Assembly (NCBI GenBank): GCA_000335715.1
Contig: AMYZ01000020.1
Coordinates: forward strand, 17,370 to 81,369
Direction of reading: 5' to 3'
Length of the DNA: 64,000 bases
DNA from: a beta proteobacterium L13
Lineage (GTDB): Bacteria > Pseudomonadota > Gammaproteobacteria > Burkholderiales > Chromobacteriaceae
Numbering within the stretch: position 1 is the first letter of the stretch; every line of letters starts with the position of its first letter. The position numbers and the translations under genes are program-made. The notes beneath the pieces were generated by a model that saw only the letters and a list, made by a program, of their open reading frames with translations, ran no database searches and was not told where the DNA came from. Shown one piece after another: positions 62,690-64,000 of the stretch.

Positions 62690-63393
62690 GCGTACTTGCC
62701 TGGGTGCAGGGCTCGCCACTTACCGGCCTGCTGCTAACGTTGGCCGCATACCGCGCCGCGCTCGCCCTTAGCCGCCGTTATCACGGCCACCCGCTGGCCA
62801 ATACCGTGCTCATGGGGGCGGTATTGGTGATCGCCGTGCTGCTGCTGCTGGGCATGGATTTCCAGCAGTATATGAAAGGCGCCAGCTTTATCCAGTTTCT
62901 GCTCGGGCCGGTTACCGTGGCGCTGGCGATACCGCTATACAACAACCTGGGGCGGCTGCGTAAAAGCGGTTTTGCCATTTTGCTGGCGATCGTGGCTGGC
63001 AGCGTGGCCGGTGTGGTAACGGCCGTGTGTAGCGGGCTACTGTTTGATATGCCGCGCAGCATGTTGCTATCCCTGGCGCCGCGCTCGGTGACCACCCCTA
63101 TTGCCATGGGCGTGGCCGAGGTGCTGGGCGGGATTCCCGCGCTATCGGCAACCTTTGTTATCGTTACCGGTATCATCGGTGCCATCTTTGCCAAGCCACT
63201 GGTGCGCTTGATGGGCATGCACGATGACGTGGTGCTGGGCGTGGCAACCGGTGTCGCCGCGCACGGTATCGGTACGGCACGTGTTTTCCAGCTATCGGAA
63301 ACTGCCGGTGCGTTTGCCGGTCTGGCTATGGGGCTGACAGGCTTGTTTACTGCCATCCTCGCCCCCATCCTGGTGCATTACCTGCTGCTGTAA
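62686..63393 (+). CDS. LrgB family membrane protein
   Basis: Partner of the preceding CidA/LrgA protein. It has 235 residues and about seven hydrophobic segments. PLYNNLGRLRKSG, SVTTPIAMGVAEVLGGIPALSA, VTGIIGAIFAKPLVRLMG and VATGVAAHGIGTARVFQLSETAGAFAGLAMGLTG are all LrgB signature regions. Translationally coupled (ATGA) to the upstream gene. A DUS-like copy at 62739 encodes Leu-Ala-Ala near the N-terminus. Confidence 0.93.
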   Translation: MSVLAWVQGSPLTGLLLTLAAYRAALALSRRYHGHPLANTVLMGAVLVIAVLLLLGMDFQQYMKGASFIQFLLGPVTVALAIPLYNNLGRLRKSGFAILLAIVAGSVAGVVTAVCSGLLFDMPRSMLLSLAPRSVTTPIAMGVAEVLGGIPALSATFVIVTGIIGAIFAKPLVRLMGMHDDVVLGVATGVAAHGIGTARVFQLSETAGAFAGLAMGLTGLFTAILAPILVHYLLL

Positions 63394-63451
63394 TCACCCA
63401 TCGATACACTGCATCACCATAAACACAACAACATTCACCGAGGAACACACC

Positions 63452-63913
63452 ATGGATCTGATTCTGTGGCGACACGCCGAAGCCGAAGACGGCAACGACG
63501 ACCTGGCGCGTGCACTGACCCGCCGCGGCCAACAACAAGCCCGCCGCATGGCCGACTGGCTACACAAGCAGCTACCCGACAATTACCGTTTGCTCGCATC
63601 CGAAGCGGTGCGCTCGCAGCAGACAGCAGCTTCTCTGGCAAAAAGCTACGAAATCCTGCCCGCACTCAACCCGGACGCCTCGGTAGAAGAGGTGCTGGCT
63701 GCCGTAGGCTGGCCGGAATGCGGCAAAACCATCGTGCTGGTAGGTCATCAGCCCTATATTGGCCGCCTGGCTGCCACACTGCTTAGTGAGCAGCCGTTAT
63801 TGTGGAGCGTGAAAAAAGGCTCCGTCTGGTGGCTGAACCACCGCGAACGCCATGGCATCGAGCAAATCCGCCTGAAAGCCATGATGACGCCCGTCATGCT
63901 CGAATCCATTTAA
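63452..63913 (+). CDS. sixA: Phosphohistidine phosphatase SixA-like protein
   Basis: Histidine phosphatase of 153 residues. The catalytic RHAEAED (Arg7-His8) is at the N-terminus and LVGHQPYIGRLAATL (second His about 98) completes the site; ASEAVRSQQTAASLA contains the second arginine. SixA removes phosphate from His in phosphotransfer proteins (in E. coli, PTS NPr or ArcB). The ribosome site GAGGAAC precedes the ATG. It is the last gene in the window and ends in a DUS-pair terminator. Confidence 0.9.
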   Translation: MDLILWRHAEAEDGNDDLARALTRRGQQQARRMADWLHKQLPDNYRLLASEAVRSQQTAASLAKSYEILPALNPDASVEEVLAAVGWPECGKTIVLVGHQPYIGRLAATLLSEQPLLWSVKKGSVWWLNHRERHGIEQIRLKAMMTPVMLESI

Positions 63914-63937
63914 GCCTGGCAAATTGCACATCCCATC

Positions 63938-63966
63938 AAGTTGGCCGCCTGCGGCCAACTTTTTTG
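63938..63966 (+). terminator. Terminator built from two inverted DUS-like copies after sixA
   Basis: AAGTTGGCC (63938-63946) pairs with GGCCAACTT (63953-63961), loop GCCTGC, followed by TTTTTGC. One arm is the exact DUS-like 10-mer (63950-63959), the other has a single terminal mismatch. It has the full Rho-independent layout. Confidence 0.88.
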
Positions 63967-64000
63967 CTTTTGGGTGCCTTTGCAAATCAACACCTTAAGC

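Overview
The window is GC-rich chromosomal DNA from a Gram-negative bacterium, most likely a betaproteobacterium of the order Neisseriales (Chromobacteriaceae-like: Chromobacterium, Vogesella, Aquitalea and relatives). The grounds are gene order and protein type: tyrA/aroA/cmk/rpsA/ihfB/lapAB/pyrF/hldA/hldD, rpsF-priB-rpsR-rplI, purM divergent from perM-hda, and ubiCA. This placement is inferred from reading the proteins, not from a search. The content is almost entirely chromosomal core genes. I found no tRNA, rRNA, insertion sequence, prophage or CRISPR array.

Layout. 1-2.6 kb: end of pabC, a chemoreceptor and a small DUF4936-like protein. 2.7-6.5 kb: tyrA, a YaiI-type protein, a GNAT, a MazG-like protein and aroA. 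6.6-14.9 kb: cmk, rpsA, ihfB, lapA, lapB, pyrF, hldA, a DUF924 protein, hldD and a Nudix gene. 15-21 kb: nrdR, two paralogous GNATs, ribD, an Ldh-family dehydrogenase, an unknown protein with an internal duplication, and an M32 carboxypeptidase. 21.4-24.5 kb: a PAS-GGDEF cyclase, a BdlA-like PAS-PAS-MCP protein, and a cold-shock/excalibur membrane protein. 24.5-30 kb: a MocR-type regulator divergent from a LysE exporter and racemase, a periplasmic binding protein, and a second chemoreceptor. 30.4-38.1 kb: mfd, a large MASE/PAS/GGDEF/EAL protein and rlmB. 38.2-40.3 kb: a copper operon (multicopper oxidase, CsoR, CopZ) with a CsoR-like dyad inside its promoter. 40.4-43.2 kb: rpsF-priB-rpsR-rplI, a 60-residue membrane protein and a lipoprotein. 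43.3-52.2 kb, mostly minus strand: a double GNAT, a FAD/FeS D-lactate-type dehydrogenase, an isochorismatase-family hydrolase (plus), a Nudix-ThiE fusion, a DUF815 ATPase, a HAD phosphatase, hda and perM. 53.4-60.4 kb: purM, purN, a DUF3108 protein, an RsmB-like methyltransferase, grxD, upp and uraA. 60.4-64 kb: a DUF2322-like protein, ubiA-ubiC, a CidA/LrgA-LrgB pair and sixA.

The most unusual signal is not a gene. The non-palindromic 10-mer TGCGGCCAAC (reverse complement GTTGGCCGCA) occurs 51 times by my hand count, about once per 1.25 kb, where base composition predicts fewer than one. Both orientations are about equal (27 and 24). Copies lie in coding sequence, mostly read as Ala-Ala-Asn or Leu-Ala-Ala, and in intergenic DNA. 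Three times copies sit as head-to-head pairs forming strong terminator-like hairpins (48.04, 60.36 and 63.94 kb). Density, orientation balance and paired-terminator use are the hallmarks of the Neisseria DNA uptake sequence, but this word shares no core with the Neisseria DUS (GCCGTCTGAA). I propose a distinct DUS-like dialect used for self-DNA recognition in natural transformation.

Other regulatory reading: five GTGACAG elements between the MocR regulator and the LysE exporter; two tandem terminator-like hairpins in the upp leader; a promoter and hairpin leader before rpsF; and iteron-like TTGCACCA repeats with two perfect palindromes in the 462-bp gap at 48.0-48.5 kb.
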